NCBI GenBank assembly: GCA_026419785.1
Contig: JAODTK010001554.1
Span: forward strand, 186,001-250,000
DNA length: 64,000 bases
Reading direction: 5' to 3'
DNA from: Sclerodactyla briareus
Lineage: Eukaryota; Echinodermata; Holothuroidea; Dendrochirotida; Sclerodactylidae
Shown here piece by piece: positions 9,726-20,935 of this stretch. Position 1 is the first letter of the stretch; every line of letters begins with the position of its first letter. The notes under the pieces were generated by a model. That model saw nothing but the letters and a program-made list of their open reading frames with translations, had not been told where the DNA came from and did not search any database. The translations under genes were made by a program, and so were the position numbers.

Positions 9726-11275
9726 GAACGGACTTAGGCGGGAATTAAAAGGAAAAGCGTAATTGGACAGATATTTAGCTTATATACAAGACTCATATAA
9801 AAGCCTGAGGCATCAGTACTCGTCGAAATGCGAAGTTCACATGCTTCGAAATCCACGCCAAGTTGTCTTACCCAATGAGGGTTAAAACCTACAACTTATA
9901 AAACAAAAGCGGCATGCAGACCACCCGTGTGTCTCCGTCTTGTGCTCTCACTCCATTATGGTGAGGTATATAATGCTGCCTGAGGTGTTATTCCACGTTA
10001 TACTTGCAATATAAAATTTTAATTCGTGATTTACACTCGGACACACCCGGTCTAACCCTCGATTGTCCTTTTATCTATGCCAATTTTCGTCGGTTGTTTT
10101 CCTTTTCTTCATTAAGGGCATTCTGTCTTTTGCATTGTTTGGTACATCTTTTATGATCTCACGATGTCCTGCAGCCTGTTTTTTTTTTCTTCCCAAGTAA
10201 ATCCCAACGGGAATGAATGCGCTAAAAAGTCCACTATGGTCAGGCTTAAATTTGGGTTAGTTAGTTGTATCACGCCTTCATCTTTGGTACATACACATTA
10301 TTGGCACCAAACCATGGGAATAAACACTACTAACTACTAGAAGCCACCTCATCACTAACGTCCATTCCCATCACCACCGATATAAACAATGCCCCAAACA
10401 CTTACAAACCTCTTTTCAGTTCTTTGTTCTCAAGATCAATTGAGAAGGTTTTACCTTTTCTTGGAATTCTAGTTTCCTGTGCGTTGAACTTGGACTCGAG
10501 CTTGTAATGCATGAGAAATTTATGTAACTTTTTCAGTTATGCATCAATTTCAAATAGACTAATACAGCAATACCTTGACCTCTTGTTACTGAAGGGTCTT
10601 CCATGAGGATTTTTGCTGCCTGACCTTTTCATGGAACAATTGTAATATGTATAGGTCTGTTTTAAGTTTGATATGAATCGAGTCGGATTTGAGTTGAATT
10701 TAATATTCAACTTCAAAAATTAATGGTTTTGGTGAATTTGGGTAGCAGTTGTAATCCCTCTGTGGCTTAGTAAGTGTATTGCATTTCTCAATAAAACAGT
10801 TTTGTATATCATTTAATAAAATACTGCAAATAACAGTCGGTTATATCAGAGGTTGGGGGGGACGCAATGCTTTTGTCACCCCCCATATGTGAGCCCGACG
10901 GCTAATTCGTTGACAGACTGGTATCCCGACATATCCAGCAGCAACCGTGTTTAAACAAAGCCATAATGACCTAAATGATCAAGCTGAGTGATTTCTGCTG
11001 TTCCATTTTCGAAAATTTTGCGCGCTAAGCGCGCGGTATTCCCCATGTATCGGTAAGTGTTCAGACACATGATGTTCCTTAACAAAAAATGCCTGAAATT
11101 GACTCTGGATGTTCTTATATACTTATCATGCAAAGGGTTCAGGCTTCCAACTTATCGTTTAGCATAAGACTGGCTTCACCAGATTGGTGTTTCGCTCCTT
11201 TCCTTTCATTCATTGGACGTTGTCTTTTCCTGAGGGGACCAGTTGAATAAACAAACAAACTAACATACAAATCGC
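9726..11275. other. Mostly unassigned; possible LINE 3' ends
   Basis: No gene is visible. Around 10,605-10,645 'TCTTCCATGAGGATTTT' and 'CTGACCTTTTCA' resemble the 3' end of the LINE fragment at 60.5 kb ('TCTTCCATGAAGATTTT', 'TTACCCTTTTCAC'), suggesting a 5'-truncated copy. A short 'AAACAAACAAACTAAC' run near 11,250-11,268 could be another LINE tail. A perfect palindrome 'GCGCGCTAAGCGCGC' lies at 11,020-11,034. Confidence 0.4.
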
Positions 11276-11865
11276 TATCTTGAGGTGAAGGGGGTGAGGC
11301 GACGGGGGTAGGTCTACCACCTTTCGGAATATGTGATTTTTGTTATCCATTTATGGTGCGACCACTTGTTGAACGTTGGGTGTACGGTGCATATATTCAC
11401 CTATTGACTGATGACGGGCAAACGGAGCGGCAATCGTATGCAGGCCATGGGAACTCCACAAATTTCGTTGTCAAAAAGAATGAATAACAGAGAAAGAAAG
11501 GCTGTCCGAAGTGAAGTCCAAATATTGCTTAAATGTTCGATGGAATGCCCAAAAGTGTAAACATTTGTTGTCTTGGAAGGGAAAGAGATTGAGCGACGGG
11601 GGCAAGTCTACCACCGGCGGGACCGTGTTTTTGTTTCATTCTTTTTTATTTTTGGCAAACCTAGGTCTATTTTGCAAATTGTTGAAATGCAGTATATAGG
11701 CACCTAATTTATGTACGGAACCCTTGTTGAAAGTTGGCTTCGAGCACGGTGCACATACTGGGGGCAGGCACACGGTGCGGGTGGAAACCCCATAAAATAG
11801 CCATGGAAGATTCGGCCAGGGAACGCCACAATTTCGCGCAAAGACATGATTAAAAATATACATAA
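11276..11865 (+). repeat. Two-copy tandem duplication, about 294 bp
   Basis: Units at about 11,276-11,490 and 11,570-11,865 share 'GCGACGGGGG.AGTCTACCACC' (11,299 and 11,593), then 'CTTGTTGAA.GTTGG', 'ACGGTGCA.AT', 'GCCATGG.A' and 'CCACAA.TTTCG' in order. The second unit has extra bases in its middle. No convincing frame runs through either unit. Confidence 0.8.
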
Positions 11866-12546
11866 AATACTGATAGTGAGGGTACTAGTGTGGTGATAAA
11901 TTAGTAGTACCGCTAGTTCGTAGTTTCAACCTGCTTTAGTCTTTCTTCGGAACATTTTGCATTTGGGCGATAACGTTACTTATTTTCAGCACAAACTGGT
12001 ACCGAAGGCAACAGTGTGAAATGACTTTTATTGATCGATGGAGATTGAGCGTGTTGAGACGATATATCCTTTAGAACGGAGCGATGTCGATCACACCTCT
12101 CTCGATTCAACTCTCCTCTTCACCACATAATTGAGGTTTGACTCTAACTGGATCTAGCTGACTGATACTTCCCCCTTATATTTCCTTAGGGATAAAAAGT
12201 TTGTGTCCGATTATGTCCTCGGAAGAAGCGGAGATCAACCCTAATGTGCTCGAACGAGATTATTTCGGCTAAGGGGATATTGATAAACAGGATTATAAAC
12301 CTGAAGCAGGCAAGAATTAGGATAGTGTGCAAACGCGATCGTTTTGTTGAAGTGTGACTTTATATCAGTGATAACATTTGTATCAATTGCCTTTGGTACC
12401 ATTTTCCTCTAATATATAGTATAAAACGTTTTTGCTAATGCAATGAAATCAGTATTCATATCTGCAAACTATTACAACTTGTTCCGACACTACTACCTAC
12501 GGTCGGGTGTTGGTGGAACCGACTCCATAGTGCATTCCTCTGAAAA
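11866..12546. other. Unassigned sequence
   Basis: Nothing recognisable is seen on either strand. Confidence 0.45.
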
Positions 12547-12692
12547 ATGTTGCGTAACTAGATAACCTATCCCGGTGTTGTGGAAGAATTCACAATCCAT
12601 TGTGCATATTTCTGCACAATTGTGTAGTTTTAACCACCGTCACACACGGATAGGTGTGCTAGTACACAGTGTTGTGTGATTCTACACAACAT
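12547..12692. mobile_element. MITE-like element, copy 3
   Basis: 'ACCTATCCCGGTGTTGTG' on the left pairs with 'CACACACGGATAGGTGTGCTAGT' on the right, followed by 'GTGTTGTGTGATTCTACACAAC'. It is shorter inside than copy 2. The plus-strand frame at 12,669-13,019 begins within its right end, which argues against that frame being a gene. Confidence 0.78.
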
Positions 12693-15149
12693 GTCCACTG
12701 CCTTCTGAATGCACACTTATGGAATCCCACCTTGTACTCCAACAAAGTGAATAATTGCAAAGTGGTTGCGCACGGGCTGACATACAGGTATTTACCTCCT
12801 TACATAAGCTTTAAAAACTCAGGAATCTGGCTATGGGTGTATCACTCTCGAGGCTTACGGTACGGTTTTCAATCAATAGGCAGTGTTGTACACGTTACAC
12901 CCTATATTAAGTTGAAGGTTAAAATATCGAAGGAAATTCGCTCTGTCATATCCGCACATATGAAAAATAGGAATACTATAAGAAGCACTATGGAGGAATT
13001 AGAATCACCAGGGGTCTGATTTGAACAAGAACCAAAAAAGTTCATTATTCATCAGATTCTACCAGTATACCTGGCTTCTCCGCCTGTGTTTGCATCCGTG
13101 GTTTGCTCATTGAAGGGTGCTTATCGGGGTATGAGAACGAAGAACAAATTCCACATTTTATCATTGTTCGCATAACTGCAGGTCTGTTTTCCTCCCGACC
13201 TGAACTGCCTCGAAGGGTTTCGGTTCACTTGATAACGTCTTGTTCAATTCAGGTATTCCTTGCGATTAATTGAACATCATAATTCAAGCATATTACAAAT
13301 CATTTCTGCAACGCAGCATTAGCAATATGACGGCCCAGAAAGAAAACTGGCGGGCTCAGAAGCATGATGCGAGCTGCATCCAAAAAAATGAAACCGCGAC
13401 TTTCTGACAGTCTTTGCTATATGTTTGCAAGCAGATTTCCTGTAAAATGCTGGGAAATATTCAAACTACACTAGCGTTTTCGTTTAGCGTGCCCGCAGTG
13501 TGTCGCAACTATTTTGAAATTGCCTCGCTGAGTCGGTAGATGACAGCGACACCGGTTCATTCTTTTTTGTTCTTTGTTTTTGCAGGTTCTCGACAATCCG
13601 ACCTTCTTTTCGTCGATATAGAGGAATTGTAAATCATTTCGTGTCTTTAATTAAAGAAGAATGAATTCCGGGACTATTCAACGAAACTACCACACCTAAA
13701 TTATAATCATGAACACTGACTATTCCGGCTAAGCGTTAGCTCAGTGGGCGTTCAAAGAAAGCGAAAAAAAGTACAAAAATGAGTTTTTTCAAATGAGATT
13801 CTTACGAAAACACCACCCGGAACGCATACAGTGATTCCATTGTTTTCGAAAAAGCGTATATCCCCCAAAGGATTATCACAATGCATACACGACTTAATCT
13901 AAGAACTATAAAGGAGGTGGATATAAGTGGCGCCGAACAGTTCAGGATGCGGGCTTACAGAGAGATCAATATTCAGGATGTGTTGTCTAGGGACTAGGTA
14001 GAAGGATTTGTTAAGGGGAACTTGCCAACACTCAGAGTTGAAGTCGGCTGTGCTGGGATTCCCGGATTCACTACTAAAATGTCAGCATCTAGGGAGAATC
14101 ATAGACGGGCAGACTAAACCAGTATAACTTCATTTCAGTGCAGTCAGTGACTACAAGGCATGACGTGCGAACCAAACAAACAAACAAATTTCGTTGTTTG
14201 TTAGAGTTTAAGCGCAGTCAAAACTTAGTTTGAAAATTGTTTCAGGCAATGTGTTCGTTTGTACGGGCCGTACAAAGGCAACACTGGGTGTGTTTTTCTG
14301 CATGTGCCATGGAGATCAGAGATCTGTGGGAAATGAATGGCAGACGAAACCTCTACACACCATAAATTTGGTGAGAGGGATCCGCAGTTACACCACTTGC
14401 AAGGGAGTGCTATCTTTTTGTGATGGAAATTTTTCTCCCACGGTGTTGCATTTGTGACACAAAATTGCTGGACGGAATCAGCAACGTGTGACTAAGTCAT
14501 AGGCGGGAGGAGTTATAAGGGCCCAATCAGAAGATTAAACCTTGAAATGAGGTTGGAAAGGAAGCATTGTCAGAAGGACTCGCGATAAAGCTATCACAGG
14601 CCCTAACGGGTTGACACCTAAATGTCCGCTCTGGAGTTTTTTTTTTTACGTTTCAAGGCTACATGCTACAACGACTTTTTCTTCCGAAAACAGAAGATCG
14701 TCAACTTTTCGTTTTGAAATATTATTTCACGATAATATAAAATGTTACTGTATACTAGCAAATTTGAAGAATACATATTAGTTCATGGAAAGAAGGGGTG
14801 ATCTGGAATATTAACTGAGCAACGTGAAATTCTACTCCACTATTATTTCCCCACAGTAACAACTGTTCACGGAATACAAAAACTGAAAGGATAATATGAC
14901 ACTGAAAATTTACAGTACTTCGGATAGGTCGAACCGTGTTACTAAAGTACAGGAAAATTTTCTTTAAAAATAATGAGTTGATATGTGGGTTGATTGTTTC
15001 TTTGTATGCTTGATTCTTCATCCGATTGGTTGATTCGGTTTTCGACGTCCTGATTCCAACTTTGATGCCTTTGTTACGTTTCGAATCCGTGAAAGTAGCC
15101 GTCAGTCTACACGGCTGTCACTAAAAACAATACGGTTAATGTACGTTCC
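12693..15149. other. Unassigned sequence
   Basis: No recognised gene. The 116-codon frame at 12,669-13,019 and the 75-codon frame at 14,230-14,457 have no identifiable domain. 'TGGCGCCGAACAG' at 13,928-13,940 resembles a retroelement primer-binding site, but I found no paired LTRs. A short (AAAC) run occurs near 14,173-14,187. Confidence 0.4.
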
Positions 15150-15790
15150 GTGAGAAGATGAGCGGCATACCAAACTTTAACTGGACCAACATTCCGGTCT
15201 TTCCCCTGGTCCACATCGCAACCCTAGGGTTAGTTGTCCCCCCAAGGAAGCTGCCCACCAATTTTCAACGTGATCAAGCTGGGCATTCAGGTCTTTACCG
15301 TGTTAACAATGATTTTCAGGATTTGACCTCGCTTGACCTAAGATGACCTTTGCCCCTGACCAAAAAATATAAAGATCATGTACTGATTATGGTAAACACA
15401 CATACCAATTATGAGCTTCATCTGCCAGGTGGGCTCGAGTTACCGTGTTTTAACAATTAGGTAAAATCGGCCAAACTATGAATTTTCACAATTCCCTCAT
15501 TTTTCACAGAACTGACCCCCATTCGATATAAAAAAAAGTTCGTGTACTCCTCATGAGAAGCTGCATACCAAATTTCAACTTGATCGGAGCAGGCATTGTG
15601 GACTTTGACCTCTCGTGACCTCAGATGACCTTTGACCTGACTACAAATCAGTAGGGACCATGAAGAGTCTACGCATACACTAAGTAGAGCTGAGAATATC
15701 GTGTTAACCAGGCTCGGCTTCACATTCACACACTCTGTCATGACTGCATGGATTCCTCTGACTTCTTCAAGAAAAAAAAAAAAAAAAACT
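15150..15790 (+). repeat. TGACCT-type dispersed repeat, block A
   Basis: More than one unit of a dispersed repeat is present. The order is a 'CATACCAA.TT.AACT.GATC' segment, then 'TGACCTC..TGACCT.AGATGACCTTTG', then 'ATCATGTACT..T.ATGG.AAAC.CACATACCA', then 'ATGAGCTTCATC..CCAGGTGGG.TCGAGTTA.CGTGTT', then 'TTTTCACAATTCC'. The block ends with 'TGACTGCATGGATTCCTCTGACTTCTTCAAG' and an A-tract at 15,771-15,788. The 143-codon minus-strand frame here is a by-product of the repeat. Confidence 0.85.
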
Positions 15791-17052
15791 CTAAAAATGA
15801 ATAAATAATCCAAAACTGAACACAGGAGGTTTACGCATTCGGCTGCCAGGAATCGATATTGGAGCGCCTTTTTTCTCAAGATTCTCAACTTTAGTTCTTG
15901 TTCAGAACTATGTCAAGATATTCATTAGTTTGAAGCAATCGAAACAGATTGAACAGTGTGGAGGGGTGTTGATTTTATTACAGTTGTTCTGATACGGAAA
16001 GCCGAGGGAGCCTAAACTAACGTTCTAGTTTTACATTAGGCTGACCACGTAAAGGATCAATCGGCAATCCAGGGACCCACGCGGGTGTGCGCTCTTCTTT
16101 GCATATTGCTCAGCTGATGCAATAACCAGCCAGATGTACCAGAGTGTCGTTTGTAGCTGACAATCCTTTGTCTGACAATTGTTCTGTGCTTGTTTAGGTG
16201 GATAATTCGCTGATCTGATGGGACTAGTTACCCTGAATAGGTGTAAATGGGTGAAGAACGATCACATAAACACCGGATGAAAGATCAGTGATGACTGACA
16301 GACTAAGGAACTACTTATTTAAAGATCCAGTATCGTCTGGTACCAACTAGCTTGGAAGGGACAGCGAAGTTTGCTGCATGACGTCACGGCGAAAACTCCT
16401 CCCAGTTCAATAAATCTCGATACGGTATATCGTAAAGATGACATGTCAATGTAACATTAGCCCCGATACACCTGGGACGAGTTTTATTGTGAACGACGCC
16501 GTCCATCATTCGCTGGTTTTATGAGACGAAAATGTTTCTTACTGATGAACGTTCATTGGTAATTTGTGTTTCTATAGACTGTTTATGGGGTCTTCTCAGA
16601 AGTTCGTCAGCACGGAGAAAACCAGGCTAATAGAATACAGCGATAAAACGAAACTGAAGATTGTTGATGGATTCAGCAAGATGAAAAATACGACATGCAG
16701 TGCACAATTCATTCTTGAATAAGATGATTAACCTCCAAAAATGTATTAGTTGGAAGAACACCGTTCCATGTTGATGTTCTCAGGATGTGTAATAATCACC
16801 ATGGAGATGGAACACTCGTACAACAATGAGCTCAGATTTCCGATTGCAGAAACATAGTTACGGCTATTCAAAATCACATTTGGATTTCGAAAATAGATTT
16901 CACATCTGAACGAAAAAAAAAAATAACACAGAAAAACAACTACTGGATTTCAAACCTTGGGCATTTCCATTTCGATTTTTGTTTACAAATAAGATATTAT
17001 AGGTTTTTAAAGCTGTGAGCCATATTCGATATCCAGTAATACCATCTAATAC
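15791..17052. other. Unassigned sequence
   Basis: I recognise no gene or repeat family in this stretch. Confidence 0.45.
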
Positions 17053-17280
17053 CTCAGCACCAGCACTGAAGGCTAGGAGGTAGAATCTCATACTGATTTT
17101 CACAACACCCTTTCGATGCTTCAAATAAGTGTTCACACCCACAGCAAGCAGTTTTATTTGTAGTAACTCAAGTTTCAATTGTCCAGTGGGCCAGTTATCA
17201 GTGTCATTTTTCCAAATTTGTACGGCATATTCGTAGTGCCCAAAATCCCTGACATCTGCCACTCGGGTAATGGCGGTTAT
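17053..17280 (-). other. Possible internal exon of an unidentified gene
   Basis: The minus strand has a pyrimidine-rich acceptor ('CTTTTTTCTCTTTTTTCTG' followed by '...AATATAG'), with the exon starting at 17,280. Its frame stays open for more than 120 codons. The reading begins 'ITAITRVADVRDFGHYEY' and is well balanced, without low complexity; the in-frame stop TAG upstream coincides with the acceptor itself. A plausible donor 'GAG|GTATTA' follows at 17,052-17,051, giving a 228-base, phase-0 exon; later donors are possible. I do not recognise the protein and see no partner exons, so it may be chance or a pseudogene. Confidence 0.25.
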
Positions 17281-17573
17281 CTATATTATTGATTTACATT
17301 CAGAAAAAAGAGAAAAAAGATGACGTACCAAAACAAATGCTGAAAAAAAGATGTGTATACTCAGTATAGGAACGTGAGTGCGGAATCATGGTGAAGAGAA
17401 ATCTGTTTTAATGTGGGGTGATTTCTGGCTGATTTGATGGGCAGTTCCCATAAATGGACTTTAGTGGTCTCCAGCAAAATATATAGATAGATCAAATTAG
17501 GTTGATGATGGACACAGTACTTAATTGTAACTTTCTTTTGAGGAGTACCGTTCATCTAAGATGGTCATGTATT

Positions 17574-17636
17574 GATATATATATATATATATTATATATA
17601 TATATATAATATATATATATATTATAATATATATAT

Positions 17637-17670
<34 letters not shown>

Positions 17671-17690
17671 ATATATATATATATATATAA
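17574..17690. repeat. (AT)n microsatellite
   Basis: About 115 bases are almost pure AT dinucleotide with occasional 'TAAT' phase shifts. Confidence 0.97.
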
Positions 17691-18539
17691 CATAGAGAAA
17701 TATGACAGGCGAAACTAGGAAGAAAAACATGTTATAGCGTCGATACGATTCTTCGTAACCACAATTTCATCGTTTAGACAGATGCCTCTCCAAGCTGAAT
17801 TCTCTCGGATAATATCGGGATGAACACAAGAGGGTACCCGACACTTGGATTTTTCTAATCGAATTATTGATAGAGTGGAAAATTGAAGAAATAGCGCAGC
17901 ACCTGGTCGTTCCAACCTCTACTCGTCAATCATGATTTCACTACATGCAGAGACAACTGTATCTGCAGCATGATACGGTATCCATACCAAGATAACCCAA
18001 GTTCAGTAATTAATATTAATTCAATTATGACTCAATGTGCAGCTCCCGACAAAAACCACGTAGCGCGGATTCGTGCATTTTATGTATTATATTCCGTTAA
18101 ATTAAACACAAATCGAATCTAATCTACAAAATACAATCATCGATGCTAACAATAATACTTGACTCTCGATGAGGTCTCGAGATACTCTCCAGGGCCGTTG
18201 AAACTGTAGGCCCCTCAAACTGAATAGGAGACAAAATCAGGGACGTGAATAAAAACATAATAATAATATGTGATGATTTAATTTGTAATATAAAAAATAT
18301 CATAAAATCACACACACATGCGATATTGAGTCTACGCATGGTCGCACAGGCGACATGCATGAAATGTTGAAGTTTTTCAACGTCAACAGTCCCAGTATGT
18401 ATCGTAATTAGTCCAAGTTTGTTATGCTGATTGTTCATTTGGTGTGACCAACGTTTTCATAATTCTTAACCTCGTCCTACAATCCTGTAACTCTCCTACC
18501 CCCATCGGCGCGCGTTGGAAACATTTGACGACGAAATCG
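17691..18539. other. Unassigned sequence
   Basis: Nothing recognisable; the minus-strand 104-codon frame at 18,124-18,438 has no identifiable domain. Confidence 0.45.
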
Positions 18540-18890
18540 TTGTCGGAGAGCTGAAGGAAAAACTATTCGGTATGTGGGTATGAAATTGAGCAGGCCCCGT
18601 GTTTGCGCTAATGTGTGAATATCTTCAGTTGCGGTATAGTATTAATTAGTAGTGGAATGCGTATGTTTCCGTATTAGTTATAGTCTCGGCGTGCGAGCAT
18701 GCACGACGTGATATGCGTGTTCCTGGTTGTACCATGGGGTTGAGAAAAAACATACGCCGCAGCACGTACAGTAGTACGAAGTCGTCTCGTCTAATAAAAG
18801 TTGTTAAGTTTAGTAGTGCCATGTCATGAGCAACAAGGGAGAAAGAGAGTGTGCGGCCCTAAGAAGTTTCATTGCTATATAAACGAAACT
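18540..18890 (+). repeat. Diverged dispersed repeat, copy 1 (partner at 28.5 kb)
   Basis: This stretch aligns over about 300 bases with 28,465-28,830. Shared blocks in order are 'GTATGTGGGTATGAAATT' with 'GCATGTGGGGTCTGAAATT', then 'AGGCCCC', 'GTGAATAT', 'TGTTTCC.T...TTAGTTA', and 'GTTTAGTA.T.CCAT' followed by 'AGCAACAA..GG'. A TATA-like 'CTATATAAACG' sits at 18,875-18,885 near the repeat's end. It could be a solo LTR or another non-coding element; the boundaries are uncertain. Confidence 0.55.
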
Positions 18891-19149
18891 ACGCTCACTT
18901 AATGTTCACTCGATGATACTCAGTATAGCGTTTATGCAGAGTCGAGACCCCTCATGCCGTTAACTACTAGCTGAATCCTCTATAGTGTTACGCAGCAAAG
19001 ACAAACATAGATAGCGATGACCACGATCCCAGCCAGTTCACATAACTCTTGGCTACCCCAGAGTCTCATAATCATCAATCACCCGTCACGCATTTGATCA
19101 CACACCTGTCTATGTTCGTTCGTCGTTTTTAGCTGAGGGAGAGCCGCTC

Positions 19150-19345
19150 TACAAGTATACATGTCTCTCAGTCCGTCCCTTCGTTCGTTTCCCCCCCCCA
19201 CCCTTCGTCCGTGTATTCGTCCATTCTGTTCGTCACGTTCAATCATAACTTTAAACCATTACATGCGATCAGGTTGAAACTTGGTGGGTTGATGATGAAG
19301 CTTGCTACTAGCTAGCCTTAGCACATTTTGGCATAGTGTTTTTAG
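19150..19345 (+). repeat. Dispersed repeat with CGTC/GTCC-rich start
   Basis: A run of 'GTCC' and 'CGTTCGT' steps leads into 'AACTTTAAACCATTACATGC', then 'GATCAGGTTGAAACTTGGTGGG'. I recognise the 'ACTTTAAAACCATTA..GCGATCA..TTGAAACTTGGTGGG' phrase as a common dispersed repeat in marine invertebrate genomes. Only one copy is seen here. Confidence 0.5.
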
Positions 19346-20761
19346 ATTTTAATTAAATCCAATTAATGACCCCAATTTCCAAACTTGATTTTTGAGCTCT
19401 CCTACTGCCAGACAAGTTTGTTACATTACTCCATCCTTGCTGAGCGTGCTTACCTTATCTGTCCGAATGTTTCTTGTTCTTCAAATAGTTGACAATAAAA
19501 CCTATGTCAGGGGGAGAGGATTTGTCTTCATCACACCTTGCCCTAGGTTTACATTAGTCCCTGGCCCCACAGGATTTGTTTACATAACTACATCTCGGTC
19601 CAATGTCTAAGTGATGACCTGAGAAATGGGGCTTCGCCCCTCCCCCCCTAAATTGCTGTTTAATGGTAATTGGGGAGTGGTTCAACTATAACTATGAGTG
19701 TCAACAAAGTCAGCTATTCATTTCGGGGGGAAGTGTGTTCCACTGTTCAATGCCACAGGGTAGGAATGGGAACTGATAAGCAAATATTAGGCCAATGTGG
19801 TAGACCTGATCCAAAGTCATCTCCAGGTTATGACAGATTGTCAGTAGAGGTCAGTTAATGTGAACGAACAATAATATGGAAATGGCGAAAAAAATGCAGT
19901 GTATTTGCCGCGGGAATTTTGCTGTACGCAGCTACAAAGACGTCCGACTTGCACTTGTTCTAAGGGCTGTCAGGTTTATTTCGCCGTGACAACTATGTCA
20001 TTTAATAGTCGTGAAACGACGGGATATAGATTTAACTATAGAAAGATTTCCAATTGTTTATGTCTTGGCTTATGTAGTATGGGGGTCACACTGTATGTGT
20101 GGGCGCGTTCGGAGTGTGTGGTAAGTCGCCTGGCTTGGTAACAACTAATCTTGAAGGGATGAAGCTCCTACTTTATTACGTGTTCTTCGTGATTAGTACA
20201 CGATCCTCATCGTCTCGGGGGTTCAGGTCAAATGGGTGGTAGACGTCTTTATTGAGAGTACGAGAAACCCTACTTTATTAGTAGGCTGATGATCAGGGTC
20301 ATTTTGGGGGTAAATATTGACGGAAAATATGATTATTTTGGCAAATTTTGGCTTGTCAACACAAAAACTCGAACCCACCAGATGGATGAAAATCATACTT
20401 GATATGTCTGTGTTTCCATTATTATTTCAGCTTCCCCATTGTTTTGGAGGTGAGGTAAAAGGTCATCCGTGGTCACCAAGGTGGTAGTTTAAAAATCTGG
20501 AGTCCAGAACGCTTGGTCCGATTAAAGCTGAATGAATTTAAATTTGTGGCTTTCTCATGGGACTTCAATAACCCTTTTGTTGTGTGTGTGTCCGGAGCTA
20601 TTTTTCGAGAGGAGCGCATGGATGGAAGAGGCTCGGCTCCTATTTGTACTGAGGTTATGTTCGCCATGGCGGTCATGTTACTGAGATCATTTGTAGTCAG
20701 GTGAAATGTCAGTGACGGTGACGAGGTCAAAGTCCCGCCCCCCGGACGACTATGTGAACAC
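19346..20761. other. Unassigned sequence
   Basis: No gene is recognised. There is a small hairpin 'GGGGCTTCGCCCC' near 19,628, and 'GAGTCCAGAACGCTTGGTCC' near 20,500 is a phrase repeated beside the second ACCGAC array at 23.65 kb. Confidence 0.45.
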
Positions 20762-20935
20762 GATCAGAGGCCGTGTGTGTCCGCACCGGCAACACGACAC
20801 CACAACCAACACCGACACCGGTTAGCTCTCGGACACCGACACCAACACGACACCGGTATCGGAAACTAGGAACCTAACACCGACACCAGAAGGGTCCGGC
20901 ACCGACACCAACACCGACACCAATCAGGAATCAAA
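20762..20935 (+). repeat. Degenerate ACCGAC/CGACAC minisatellite, array 1
   Basis: Irregular repeats of 'CCGACACC' and 'CCAACACCGACACCGG' are broken by short unique spacers. Confidence 0.88.

Noticed and set aside
11020..11034. Palindrome GCGCGCTAAGCGCGC as an operator-like site
   Set aside because: A single short palindrome in unassigned eukaryotic DNA; nothing nearby supports regulation.
13928..13940. 'TGGCGCCGAACAG', resembling a retroelement tRNA primer-binding site
   Set aside because: No LTR pair, polypurine tract, gag or pol could be seen near it; 13 bases alone are not enough.
15457..15888. 143-codon minus-strand frame
   Set aside because: It is antisense to the TGACCT-type repeat, including its A-tract.
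19899..20141. Cysteine-containing 80-codon frame that might be a small secreted protein
   Set aside because: There is no signal peptide and no regular cysteine spacing; it is most likely chance.
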